Below are positions 33,028-43,899 of a stretch of 64,000 nt of DNA, one piece after another. Position 1 is the first letter of the stretch, and each line of letters opens with the position of its first letter. The notes beneath the pieces are model-generated. The model did not search any database, was not told the origin of the DNA, and worked only from the letters and a program-made list of their open reading frames with translations. Made by a program: the position numbers and the translations under genes. This DNA is from Archilochus colubris (Eukaryota; Chordata; Aves; Apodiformes; Trochilidae): assembly GCA_023079485.1 (NCBI GenBank), contig CM041090.1:38528874-38592873 (forward strand), in the 5' to 3' direction.

Positions 33028-36000
33028 GTAAGTGCCAGCCCTGCAGAAACCCCTTCTCCCCACTGTTTCCTCCTGTTTCCTTCTCAGCCTTGCCACACCG
33101 ATAACTTTCCCGGTCTTCCTACTGTTGTGGTCACTCGGGTGATTTTAGCAAACCCCAAATGTACTCTCCAGTTTGAGCAGGCAGGTGACATTGATGGTAA
33201 ATACAACCTGTGTAGCTTGACAATTCTTTGGGTGTTCCCTATGAACAGATCTATCCCAGGATGTCACAATTCTTTGGGGTCTTGTCTCCTGGTGATTTGG
33301 CTTCTAATGTGGCTGAGTTCATCTACAATGAATGGCATGGCAGGAAAAAATGAGGCTGTCTGAAATGGATGGGTGTGTTTGCCACTCACAGAAGTGTCAC
33401 AGCACAAAGGAACAATATGGCAAGGTCTGAAACAATCTCTTGGGGATAAAAAAAAAGAAAAATCCTGTATCATGACAAGGAAGATGGCATAGTCAGGATT
33501 TACTCTGTCAAGATGCTGCAGAAGTGAAACAGGTAGCCTGGCCAAGGGAAAGGTGTTTATGGCCATGGCACAAGAAGCTGAGAAAGCACAATTGTCTCTT
33601 CTTCTTCAGTATTTCCTAGCTCTGTCTGCTACGGTGCAGAAGAAAACAGGGAGAGCAAACAAACAGCCTTGCTGTAAACATTTCCGCATGGGAAACTAAT
33701 GGACCTCTTAATGGTCCAGTGTGCAGATAAGGAAAGGAAGGGAAGAACTGATATTTCTAACAACAACCAGCAATCCAGCCTCCAGCTCACGTATGCAAGC
33801 ACCCTCTTCACCTTGGATTGTTTTTTTTGTGGATAGGAGAGGGAAAAAAAATAATTTTCAAGACAATGAAATCTTTGTGCATGGGTAGTGGAATGATTTC
33901 TGTTAGCCTTGATCTTCTGGGACACCAGCAAAAAATATAGTGAGGGAGGAAGAAGGGGGGGGTTTGCAGATTTTTCTGGTGCAGTTTATTCCAGTTTTCA
34001 TCTTGCCTCTGGCAGGGCTCAGTCCTGGATTTTGTCTAGGCTGTTTCTGTAGAAAGCAGCCTGCCTTCCAGATGTCTGGTCTAGTGTTCTCTGTTTGCTA
34101 AAGACAGGGGCAGTGGGATACACTTTGGGGGGGTTTATGTATTTTTTTAATGTAAAAAGAATAATAACAGCACTCAGAATTAAAATCAAGCAAGAAGGGA
34201 GGAGTCTGAAAATAGGTAACAGAATTGATAATGGGGTTGGAGGGACTTGGGAGAAACATCAAATCTGCTGAGGCAGAGCAGTCTCAACAACCCAAACCAT
34301 CTCTTATAACTCAGATGTTTAGATGTTCACCTCAAAGGCCACATTAATATGTGCATGTGTGTTCCCACATGCAGTTCGGAGAACAGTGTCTACGTCAGGC
34401 TGAATTCTGGTTGTGGTTGCACCAAGAGTAATGCTTTGCAAATCAATAGACTTTCTCTGAGTTTAAATCAGAGAATCATAGAATGGTTTGGGTTGAAAGG
34501 GACCCTAAGGTCATCCAGTTCCAACCCTCCTGCCACGGTCAGGGACACCTCCCACCAGCCCAGGTTGCTCCAAGCCCCATCCAACCTGGGCTGAGACACT
34601 GCCAGGGATGGGGCAGCCACAGGTGCTCTGGGAAACCTGGCACAGGGGCTCAGCACCCTGACAGGAAAGATTTTTTTCCTCATATCTAACCTAAATCTCC
34701 CCTCTTTCAGTTTGAAACTGTTACCACTCATCCCATCGTTATCTGTGACACTAATCAGAATACAATAAATACAATTTTAAATAAAATTCTCTATTCTCTG
34801 CATGTCACATGTACCCTGCTAGAGCTCACTGGTGCCCTCCTGGGATGACTCAGCCACTGCTCAGTGCACCTGCATGCAGGTTGGGGATCAGATCTTAGAT
34901 TCACCACTGCCATCTCAAGGGCAAACTCAAAACCAGCAACCAAGCACCCCATGGCTTCAGCTTTGCTCTGCTACCTCCTCATCATCTATGGGATCATTTT
35001 ATCCCAAGTCCTTAGCCCAAAATAATCAACGTCCTTGGTCATGCTAAAAGAAACAACTAAAAGTTCTCCTAATACCCACTAGAGCAGTCAGCATAAACAG
35101 GGCAAAAGACTAACACTCAAAAACATGCACACCTTGACCCCTAAATTTAGGGAGCAACCAGCTGGTGGTTCTGAGTGTTAATCAAGAATGCTTGTCAGAG
35201 TATTGCTGGGGACAGGTGAGTGGTATCCACAGGAAAGGAGCAGTAATTGGCTAAATCTATAGTATTCTTGCAACAAGTCCTTGAGAAAAGCAGCTATGTT
35301 GATATCAAACTTTGCTTTCCCTCCCAGAACCTGACTGAAGCCATTCAGAATGGAGTATACCCTGTTGGAAATGAATCACAGATTGAAGACAGCAACTGGG
35401 ATTTCAGTGACTCCTTCTTCTTTGCAGGCACAGTTGTCTCCACAATAGGTAGGCCTGATGCTCTCCATGTATGTTGGTGTGTGTGTGATGCTTATTATGT
35501 CTGGTTATTAGGACCAGAATGGGTCAGACTTTTGAGGATGAAAACTCCATCCCTTGATTGCCATGGATGCTAAACATCAATGGCTTTGGTCCTGAGACCT
35601 CAGCACTGCACAGCTCTTTGTGCATTATTTTGGCTTGTGAAATACCAGTCACCTTTCATATTATTTCCCACTTGTTTCTTCTTTTCAAGCCATCTGTTAA
35701 ACTGTTCAATCTGCTGCCAGCTGTAGGTGGGAGATAAACTTTCCTGGTCTTTATTCTATGGTCAAATAGGGTTTAAATCAGAGGGTGCTGCAGAGCATAA
35801 AAGTGGTAGAAAAGAATTGAGCTCTGATGGGGCATGGACACTGTCTCAACAACCTCTGCTGGGCTGCTAGTGCTCATATTGAATTAGTTACATGCCAGGT
35901 GGTAAAAAAATGAAGAGAGCAAGGCAGATGCTGAGACTTTTATGCTGCTGCTTCAAGCTCCACTGAACTTTTCAAGGGCTGCCTGTCCCTGCTGCTTTTC

Positions 36001-39000
36001 CCTTTCTCTCAGACATCCATCCCAGAAAGCACAGGCCTGAGGAATTTAAGCATAAAGTCCCCACTGTTGGCTCCTGCTTCACACTTTCATGTAGTGAAAG
36101 TCAAAGCTGTGTTTTTGCAGAGTGAAGCTGAGGCTTCTTCACTCCTGCAATACTACAGGCACAGCATGGCCACTGATCTCTGAGTGTGACATGTCACAGG
36201 GACCCTCACAGGTCACAGTCTTTTCTACTTGAGTTCCCACTGGAGTTCCAGCCTGTCCAATACAGCATCTGCCAGCCCAGGCACGTCACCATTGCTGTTA
36301 TTAAAATGTTCCCTGGCACAGCAGAGGATGATTAGCAGTATAGAAAGCAGCAAAAGCCAAAAGCAGCCACTAATAAGCACGAGTCTCTAATACACAGTAA
36401 GGCAAGCAAGCCCCGTGGCAAGCACAGGAGCCTGATAATTAATGGCTGAACAGCAGTAACAGCTGTAAATTCAATCTAGCAGAAGCCAATAAAATCTGTT
36501 GTTATTGCAAACACTTTGAGCCCCACGTTGGGTGCCAAAAAAAAGGATTGTCATGGTTTAATCCCAGCTGGCAACCAAGCCCCACACAGCAGCTCTTTTG
36601 CTTTCCCACAGTGGGGTGGGGGGAGCATTGGAAGGGTAGAAGTGAGAAAATTAGGGGGTTGAGATAAAACTAGTTTAATAAGTAAAGCAAAAACCCCACA
36701 TGCAAGCAAAACCAGGAGTTCATGCACTTCTTCCCATCAGCAAGGAGCTGTTCAGCCATCTCCAGGAAAGCAGAACTCCAACACACATGAAAATTTCTTG
36801 GGAAGGCAAACACCATCCCTCTGAAAGTCCTCCCTTCCTTCTTCTGCCCCAGCTTTATATGATGAGGATGATGCCATATGGTATGGAATATCCCTTTGGT
36901 CAGCTGTGGGCAGCTGTCCCAGCTGTGACCCCTCACAACTTCTTGTGCACCCCCAGCCTACTCAGTAGTGAGTGGTGGGAGAAGCAGAAAGGGCCTGGAC
37001 TGTGTGTAATCACTGCTCAGCAGTAACAAAAACATCTCTAGTTATTCACACTGTTTCCATCATGGATCCAAACCATAGCCCCACATTAACTACCTTGCAG
37101 AAAATTAACTCTATCCCAGCCAAAATTAGCACAGCAGACAAGCTGTCCCAGGAAAAGTGGGATTTTGCCTTTTCCTATGCACTTTCACTGTAGAGGTTTA
37201 TTGTAAATGCACATCACATACTTCCACTTATATCTACCAGATTTTTTCATGAAAATGGAGTATTTCTGCAACAGGAAGCACAAGACAACCCAAGCATTTG
37301 AGGGACTAGTATCCAATAAACCACTCAATTGCTATGTTTGTCTTTTCCCTGAAAGAAAACATTGCATTTTCTGAGTAATGGATGACTTGAAATGAACTGT
37401 GCTTGGGAAAGTGCCTTTTCTCAGGGTCACTGGTAGAGTGAGGACATCCACAAAACACAGACCTCCTGCACTCAGGGATGTACCTCACAGAATCTGAGAG
37501 GAACAAAGTCTCAAGCCCTTTAAAGGACATGTTTGCAGTTCTACAGCCTTTGTTCCACTACTTGGATAAACCCTCTTCTAGTAGGACTGTAAGACAAATA
37601 TCTCCCTGGCATGAATAAATAAGCCACCAGTAAGGTCTGGACTCATTAGCACTGTCTATTCCAGTGCACCCTGCACTGCCTCCAGGACTGGAGCCAGGAT
37701 CTGGACCTACCAACCTACTGGCATTTAGCCAGAGAGGTCACTGACACACAGGCAGATCAAGAAGAAGCTAGAGATGGCTATATGTAATTCTGACATGGTA
37801 AACAGCCTGGGACTACAGCCTTGATGTCTTCCAGACTTCTGTTTTCTGTCTTTCCATGTATTTATCAAACTGGGACAAAGCATGTTTTCCATAACTGCTT
37901 TTAGATTGTGCTTTCATTCCCACTATGGATGGGTTGGGAGCACCCAGTGCTTTCTGCATCCCCCCAGACATGCAGGGTGAATCACTTCATCTGCTTAGTG
38001 CCTTTTTTTGGGGGAAAAAAAAGGCATATGGACACATCTTTTGGGGTCAAAGGCAGGCCAGGTCAGGGTAGGTGTGAATATGACAGTGGGCTGCTCCAGT
38101 TTTCTGGAATGTCTCCTCTGATCCATCTTTTTTCCTAGGCTATGGTACGCTACGTCCTAAAACTGCTGGGGGCCAGATCTTCTGTGTCTTTTTTGCTCTG
38201 TTTGGGATCCCTCTGAATATTGTTTTTCTGCACCGTGTTGGTAAGATGCTCTCACTGCTCTGCAAAAAGCTGGGGAAGTTCCTGTATGAGAAAGGAATGA
38301 GAAAGGTAATTGGTTTTACTTACTCAGGCACAGTTAAATGCTCATTTCTAGTCTGTTTTTTTTTCTTTCAAGTTATATGCTGGCATTATCCTCTATTATG
38401 TTTCTTCTCATGCTGTGTGAGACATTGTGCTAGCAGAGAGAGAGAGACATTCTTCACTTGCAGAGCTAAGCAGGCAAGGCAACTATAGAGGAGACAGAGA
38501 AGGGGATGTATTTTGTCTACCCATCCAACTGGCAGATATCCAGCCCCCTTCAGCAATCAGTGGAGAGAGTGGGTGTCTCATCCCACTTCTCTAGACTCTT
38601 ATCCCAGGAGCTAACACTCTAGGGAAGTTCCTGTCTCCCTTTATAATCAGTGAAGAGAGTGATGAGAAATCATCTTATCTTTAGGCAGCAAAAGCAGGTG
38701 AGCTGTATAAAGTGTTTCAGTGGATACTGACTCAGTGCCTGGTGTCTCCCCCCTCCTCATTCATTATGCAGCCCTTTAATCCCCCTCCTCACTTGACCTT
38801 GACAGAAAGGAGACATCAAGCTGATGTTTTCCATTTTGAGTTTCCCATTTGCTGAAAGGTGAGGAGGCACCTGTAAAGGGCTAGAGATAGAATGTGTCTT
38901 GCCTGGTTATGCCCTAAGTTATTTGCAGCTCCTTTCCTTCTCCCACCACCACTGAGGAAGTGGGGAAAGCTTTTCTGTGCCTCCTGTAGCTGGCTTCCAG

Positions 39001-42000
39001 GACAAGGTATGAATGCTTCAGAAAACCTTGCTGACATTGCTACATTTCTGCCCCTGTCTGGTGAACTTAAAGAGAACATAAGAATTGATCAGATGCAGAC
39101 TCAAGCACATGTACAATGTGCAAAGGCATAAAAATTATCCAACAGTTGCCATTCAATCTGGACTTATGAAGTTCTATACATAAATAAATGTATGCTAGGC
39201 TGATAAATCTGCATATAAAACAAGCCTTTTCCTTCACTCAAGGCTTATTTATGAGTTCTTGGAAGTAGGATGGTTCAAAAGTCATTGTCCAAGCATTTCT
39301 GCATCAGGAGCTTATTAGCTAAAGGTCTTCTTGTAGCCACTGGGTAGGAGTCAAGTTGTGGCACTGCTGCAATGAGAAATAAAGTCAACAATCTTAGAGA
39401 TAGTACTGTTAGAAATGGGGTAGACATTTTTTTGAAGTCACTTTCTACAGACAAATCTGAATGCTCTTTAGGTGCCACACCTAAATGCCTAAAAACTACA
39501 AGTGAAGTCTGGTGAAAAGTGGAAATACTGGACTCCAGTAGAAGTCATTGGGTAGGAATTCCTCCTATACTCACGGTCATTGGAGGTTAACACACTCAGA
39601 TAAAAGATTACAGAGCTACTGTGGACATCCAGCACCTATAATCCTTGGTTTCCCCCTGCTTTGGAGCAAGGCTAGGGAACTTTTAGGGGAAGAGAACTCA
39701 GTATAAATCCTTCACTCCTTGTGGTCCCTGTAGGTATTCCTAGGTAGCCATGCATTTTGAACAGCCACCATTAGATGTGGCCTGTTAGTGTGTCAGATGA
39801 TGATTATAATTAACTTGGTTTCTTTCTTTTACAGAAGAGGATCAAATCTCTGACCCTTTTGTTCTTCCTGGTAACTGGGATCCTGGTTTTTCTATGCTTG
39901 CCATCACTCTTCTTCCAGATGACAGAGGGCTGGTCCTACAGTGAAGGAATTTACTTTGCATTTATCACCCTCAGCACCATTGGCTTTGGGGATTATGTGA
40001 TAGGTAAGAAGGTGACAGGTAAGAAAGTTTTCCAGGTTTATGACTGTAATTACCATGGGGTGACTGCACAGGCCACCAGTACACTGTAGAGACAAATCTT
40101 CTAAGTCTTCAACTATTTTCACTTTCTACAGTTCTGGGGGAAATACACATTTCTCTTGGACTGCATGTGCTGAAAAAAACCCTAAATTGTCTAAATTTAG
40201 TTAAATGTGATTGTTTAGGGTGCAAAGAAGCCAAATATTCTGGGGAGGGAAGGGGAAGTGTAGGGGGAGAATTCAAGGAGCCTACGAATTTGCACAAACC
40301 AAAAGGGAATAGTTTGTGACAGTCACATAAAATAAGGTGTGGATCCCTGTTTTAGCCATCTAAGGATCATGTTTCAAAGTGTAGAGTAAAAAAATAAGTG
40401 GTCATGTTTTAGTGGACATGATTTTACACAACTGACTGAGAGGTGGAAATCCCAGTCATGGGAATATGGGGAAACTTACTCTGTGAGCAGGGGGTCTTAA
40501 ACATATATATCATTGTGAAAGTGGCCTTCATTAGTCTGTGGTGCATCACTGGAGGTTCTCTGTCTTCACAAGCCAGAGCTTAGGCTTTTCCCTAAGAGAA
40601 ATTGTTGGAGCTACACTCCAGTATGATCCTGTGAGATGCTGAGCACCTTGGACCTGAGGGACATGGAATACAGGAAGGTGGAAGGTAGCTGGTGCCATGC
40701 AGGAGAAAAAGTGAATGTCAGTCACCCTGATGGATTACAGACAGCCCTGAGGAGAAGGACTGGGTGGTGGTGATGGACCAGAAGCTCAGCATGAGCAGTC
40801 AGTGTGTGCTTGCAGCCCAGAAAGCCAACCAGGTCCTGGGCTGCATCAAAAGCAGCACAGACAGCAATCAAGGGAGGGGATTCTCTCCCTCTGCTCTGCT
40901 GTTGTGAGACCTCACCTGGATCACTGTGTCCAGTTCTGGAGTCCTCAGCATCAGAAGGACACAGAGCTCCTGGAACATGTCCAGAGTAGAGCCACTAAAA
41001 TGCTCAGAGGGCTGAAGCACTTCCCTGCGAAGCCAGACTGAGGGTTTGGGGTTGTTCAGCCTGGAGAAGAGGGGGCTCCAATGTGACCTTATAGCAACCT
41101 TCCAATAGCTGAACGGAGCCTACAGGAAAGCTGGGGGAGGGCTTTTTACATGGGTGTGTAGTGAGAGGAGAAGGGGAAATGGTTTCAGACTTCAAGAGGT
41201 GAGATTTAGGTCAGACATTATGAAGAAATTATTAAATTTGAGGGTGTTGAGTCCCTGTGCCAGGTTTCCCAGAGAAGCTGTGGCTGCCCAATCCCTGGCA
41301 GTGTCTCAGCCCAGGTTGGATGGGGCTTGGAGCAACCAAGGGGGTTGGGACTGGATGGTCTGTAGGGTCCCTTTCAACCCCACACCATTCTATGATTCTA
41401 TGATAACAGTGACAACCAGAGCTGAAATGTATATACCCTGCAGTATTTATCTCAAGTTGCCTTAAATAAGGGTAATATAAAGATGATAAGTTTAATGCCT
41501 CACACCTTCACAATGAAACACCTTCACAGCAGAATCAATGACTGTTCTGAGAATTATGTGTTTAGAACTGATTACAGATGACAAATGGATTTGCACTGGC
41601 CAAGTGGAACAGAACAGCTTTGACTTTATTTGCATTTTGGTAATTCCAAACTGGCTGGTAGCTGTTGTACTTCAAGCATGAGTTAAAGCCCAGTTTGGGT
41701 AAGGAGACATCCTAGGAAGATGCCAGAGTCTGGACTTAGCTGTTTGTAACACATGTACACACAGGTGATTCTTCTAGGGTGAAACTCCCCTTGGGCTGTA
41801 AATGCAATTTATGCCCTGCTGAAGTCCAGTTTTGACTTAGAGTTATTACTAGTTGCTTTGCTAGCCCCACATCTATACATAAGAGCAGAGTAGAAGATGT
41901 TTTGCAGCAAGGCTGGTGTCCCCTCTGCCAACTCAACCCTGCTCCTGCATGAGGAAGTACAAAAATCCTGCACACTGATCTATGCATTAAAGAGCACTTG

Positions 42001-43360
42001 AAAAGAGTTTCCAGAACCCTGGTTCTTTCTGGGCAGCTTCACAATGAGAGATGATCCACCAGCTTTGTGGTGATCTCCCCATCCACACAGCTTACTGTGT
42101 GGAATTACCCGTGATGGTGACTTACAGCACTCAATAAACAATATCACCAGGTTTTCCTGAAGGTGCCAGGGTCATATCAGCTGCATCATGGTGAGAATGT
42201 TGTGTGGGACTCAGTCCATACACTAGGATCAAATGTTCTCCATATGCTGGGGGTGGGTTGCTGATGTCTGAAAAAAAAAAATGACATGACCCATGCAGAA
42301 ACGTGGGTGTGCTGTGCTGGCTGATGCCAAGAAGTTTGGAGTGAGTGCAGCAAGCTTCAGACCACTGTTTTCCAACACAGAAAGTTCTTCTGGGCATGTG
42401 TCAGTGAATTCTCATCAGTTTTTTAATGTCAGATTCCCTGAAGCCATTCAAAAGCAAAGCAGGAATGGCAGCAACTCTCTTTGTCTGACCATGGGTACCT
42501 CTAGCATTCAGCAAATATTTATTAGGTTATAATCACACCTTATAGAAATACACAGAATTACAATAACCTAGTAACAGGCATGTGGTTTTACTGTGCTCTG
42601 CTTTGTGTGCTTTGGGAGTCAGGGAATATTTTCAAGTTAATAGAATACAGTTTTACACTGCTTCCCACACCACTGCATTTATCTGCAGGTGCAGAAGTTG
42701 CAATGGGATTAATATGGCATAAGAGGAAAAAAATGCCCTGCTCTTCTGCTAATTCACCTCAAACCCACTGTATCTTTTTGACAGGTCAGCATCTTTGTGA
42801 TAACATCTCTTTATTGCAACAACAAGAGACTTGCCCAGCCCTAAGCTAATGCTGGGGAGATGAGAGACTCCACTACAACCAAAAGTCATCTTAAAGCACC
42901 CAATATAAAATTGATGAATCCATTGCACACAGGAAAAGCTGTTTTAACTTCCTAATTTCTTTCTTTCTCTCCCCTTATTGTAGGTAAACAGCCTGGCAGG
43001 AATTACTTTTCCTACTACCGAATGCTGGTTGCCATTTGGATTCTTTTTGGCCTGGCCTGGATTGCTCTCCTGTTTAATTTATTGACAACAGTACTAGAAG
43101 ATACTGAAAAAATAATTGTCAAGGATCTCCACCAAATTGGAAAGGTGAATAAGGACAATGAAACAAGCCAGCAAAGAAGATGCTGGCCTGCTCAGTTTAT
43201 TCTGGATGAAGAACTGCTACCATCAGGTAATGGAGGGGATGCTCAGAAAATGGAGTCGTCAGCACCAGATTCTGAACACACAAAAAATGAAAAACATGTC
43301 TTGTCTCATAACAAAACTACTGCCACAACACAAGAGAATTCTTCACTGGAGAGTTGCTAG
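32833..43360 (+). CDS. KCNK16: Two-pore domain potassium channel, TALK group (KCNK16-like), five exons
   Basis: Joined exons 32833-33027, 35328-35448, 38139-38305, 39835-40003 and 42984-43360 give 1029 bases, or 342 residues plus a stop, with GT-AG junctions throughout. Layout: M1 at about 8-28; extracellular cap with sequons N51, N66 and N80; first filter TIGYG 104-108; M2 about 118-140; M3 about 168-190; second filter TIGFG 209-213; M4 about 231-256; charged cytoplasmic tail to 342. It forms a background K+ conductance in the plasma membrane as a dimer. [14 protein letters not shown] and EMEQF fit KCNK16 better than KCNK17 or KCNK5. Arg230 matches the alkaline-pH sensing Arg of TALK/TASK-2 channels. 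The cap cysteine expected after the NFT sequon is His54. The start is the only ATG in the frame, with G at -3. KCNK17 remains an alternative name. Confidence 0.92.
33028..35327 (+). other. Intron 1 of the KCNK16-like gene
   Basis: 2.3 kb, GTAAGT to CCCAG. It contains one antisense CR1 tail (34469-34750) and otherwise no recognised feature. Confidence 0.8.
34469..34750 (-). mobile_element. CR1 LINE 3' fragment in intron 1, antisense
   Basis: Begins AGAGAATCATAGAATGGTTT and runs to ATCTAACCTAAATCTCCCC and CAGTTTGAAACTG, the inverted CR1 tail. Confidence 0.9.
35328..35448 (+). CDS. KCNK16: KCNK16-like exon 2 (residues 66-105 and part of 106)
   Basis: Encodes the second cap helix with sequons NLT and NES, then pore helix 1 and TI of the first filter. 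The glycine codon of GYG is split after its first base (phase 1), as is usual in this channel family. Acceptor CCTCCCAG, donor GTAGGC. Confidence 0.9.
36180..36548 (-). mobile_element. ERVK-type leader sequence with primer binding site
   Basis: Read on the minus strand, directly below the LTR, is TGGCACCCAACGTGGGGC (36537-36520), a lysine-tRNA type primer binding site. About 340 bp of leader-like sequence without an open gag frame follow. The lower boundary is approximate. The rest of the provirus is absent. Confidence 0.6.
36549..37133 (-). mobile_element. ERVK-type 5' LTR, antisense in intron 2
   Basis: On the minus strand it starts TGTGCTAATTTTGGCTGGGA and ends CCATGACA at 36549, giving TG...CA ends over 585 bp. 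An ATATAAAG box lies at 36860-36853. The start and the GAGATAAAACTAGTTTAATA complement are familiar from avian class II LTRs. With the primer binding site beside it, this is a 5' LTR and not a solo LTR. Confidence 0.8.
38139..38305 (+). CDS. KCNK16: KCNK16-like exon 3 (rest of 106 to residue 161)
   Basis: Completes GYG and encodes M2 ([19 protein letters not shown]) and a basic M2-M3 linker ending KGMRK. Acceptor TTTCCTAG, donor GTAATT, phase 0. Confidence 0.9.
38306..39834 (+). other. Intron 3 of the KCNK16-like gene
   Basis: 1.5 kb, GTAATT to CTTTTACAG. A short (GA)n lies near 38437. No mobile element is recognised. Confidence 0.75.
39835..40003 (+). CDS. KCNK16: KCNK16-like exon 4 (residues 162-217 and part of 218)
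   Basis: Encodes M3, the pore helix ([17 protein letters not shown]) and the second filter TIGFGD. The donor at 40004 (GTAAGA) leaves phase 1 and matches the family alignment GDYVIG then KQPGRNY. A second donor lies 15 bp downstream. Confidence 0.9.
40004..40024 (+). promoter_or_regulatory. Tandem in-frame splice donors of exon 4
   Basis: GTAAGAAG at 40004 is followed by CAG-GTAAGAAAG with its donor at 40019. The second has a better exon end (CAG) than the first (TAG). Use of it would add 15 bases and insert five residues (GKKVT) between I217 and the glycine before KQPG. Confidence 0.7.
40019..42983 (+). other. Intron 4 of the KCNK16-like gene
   Basis: 3.0 kb, ending TTATTGTAG. It contains a sense CR1 (40715-41405) and no other recognised element. 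Confidence 0.75.
40715..41405 (+). mobile_element. CR1 LINE fragment in intron 4, sense
   Basis: Contains reverse transcriptase C-terminal remnants ([20 protein letters not shown], then [12 protein letters not shown]), a GTTGTTCAGCCTGGAGAAG block and the tail ATTCTATGATTCTATGA at the right end. About 0.7 kb. Confidence 0.92.
42984..43360 (+). CDS. KCNK16: KCNK16-like exon 5 (rest of 218 to 342, stop)
   Basis: Encodes the loop [12 protein letters not shown] with the sensor-type Arg230, M4 ([18 protein letters not shown]) and a hydrophilic tail ending SSLESC, then TAG. The tail is low in recognisable motifs. Confidence 0.9.
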
Positions 43361-43368
43361 TGAATTAT

Positions 43369-43898
43369 AATAAAGAAATTCCCATGGAAATAAAATTTAT
43401 CCTACGTTTTGCTGAGACATGGCCTTTCAGAATTCAAGACTTCCAGTTACCCAAAGCTCAGACATTAATGGTAAGAAGTTTGCTCCTCAATTTGCAGCTA
43501 GATTGTGCTAACAACCTGAGAAGTCTGCTTGTTTTGCAAGGCATTTCTAAGGTGCTGCCACAAAAATGCAGAGGAGGAGCATGGTAAAGCTTGCTGGTTT
43601 TATTTGGATTTTGCTGCTTGCAAAAAAAATCGTATCTCTTCCAGAAACTGACATGCACAAGCTTTGCTGAGGCATTGCATAGCACCTTTGGAAGGAATAA
43701 GGGTATGTAACTTCATAGATGCCTGACTTGAGCCATCCTATTGGATAAACTAATATGATCTGAAAGACATGTTTATAGGACAAGACCTGGGCTCAGTTCA
43801 GAGACACTAGAAGCATCTAATGGACAGGGTTAGAAAAATATGAGTATGTTAGAAATTAGTCATTCTACCTCTTCCTGGTTTATACTAAGATGAATAAA
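43369..43898 (+). terminator. Candidate polyA signals of the KCNK16-like gene
   Basis: AATAAA occurs at 43369-43374, 43389-43394 and 43893-43898. The first two are within 35 bp of the stop codon, so the third, with a 3'UTR of about 0.55 kb, is the more likely one. Confidence 0.4.
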
Positions 43899-43899
43899 G

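Larger units (their letters stand above)
35449..38138 (+). other. Intron 2 of the KCNK16-like gene
   Basis: 2.7 kb, GTAGGC to TTCCTAG. It hosts the antisense ERV piece at about 36180-37133. Nothing else is recognised. Confidence 0.8.
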
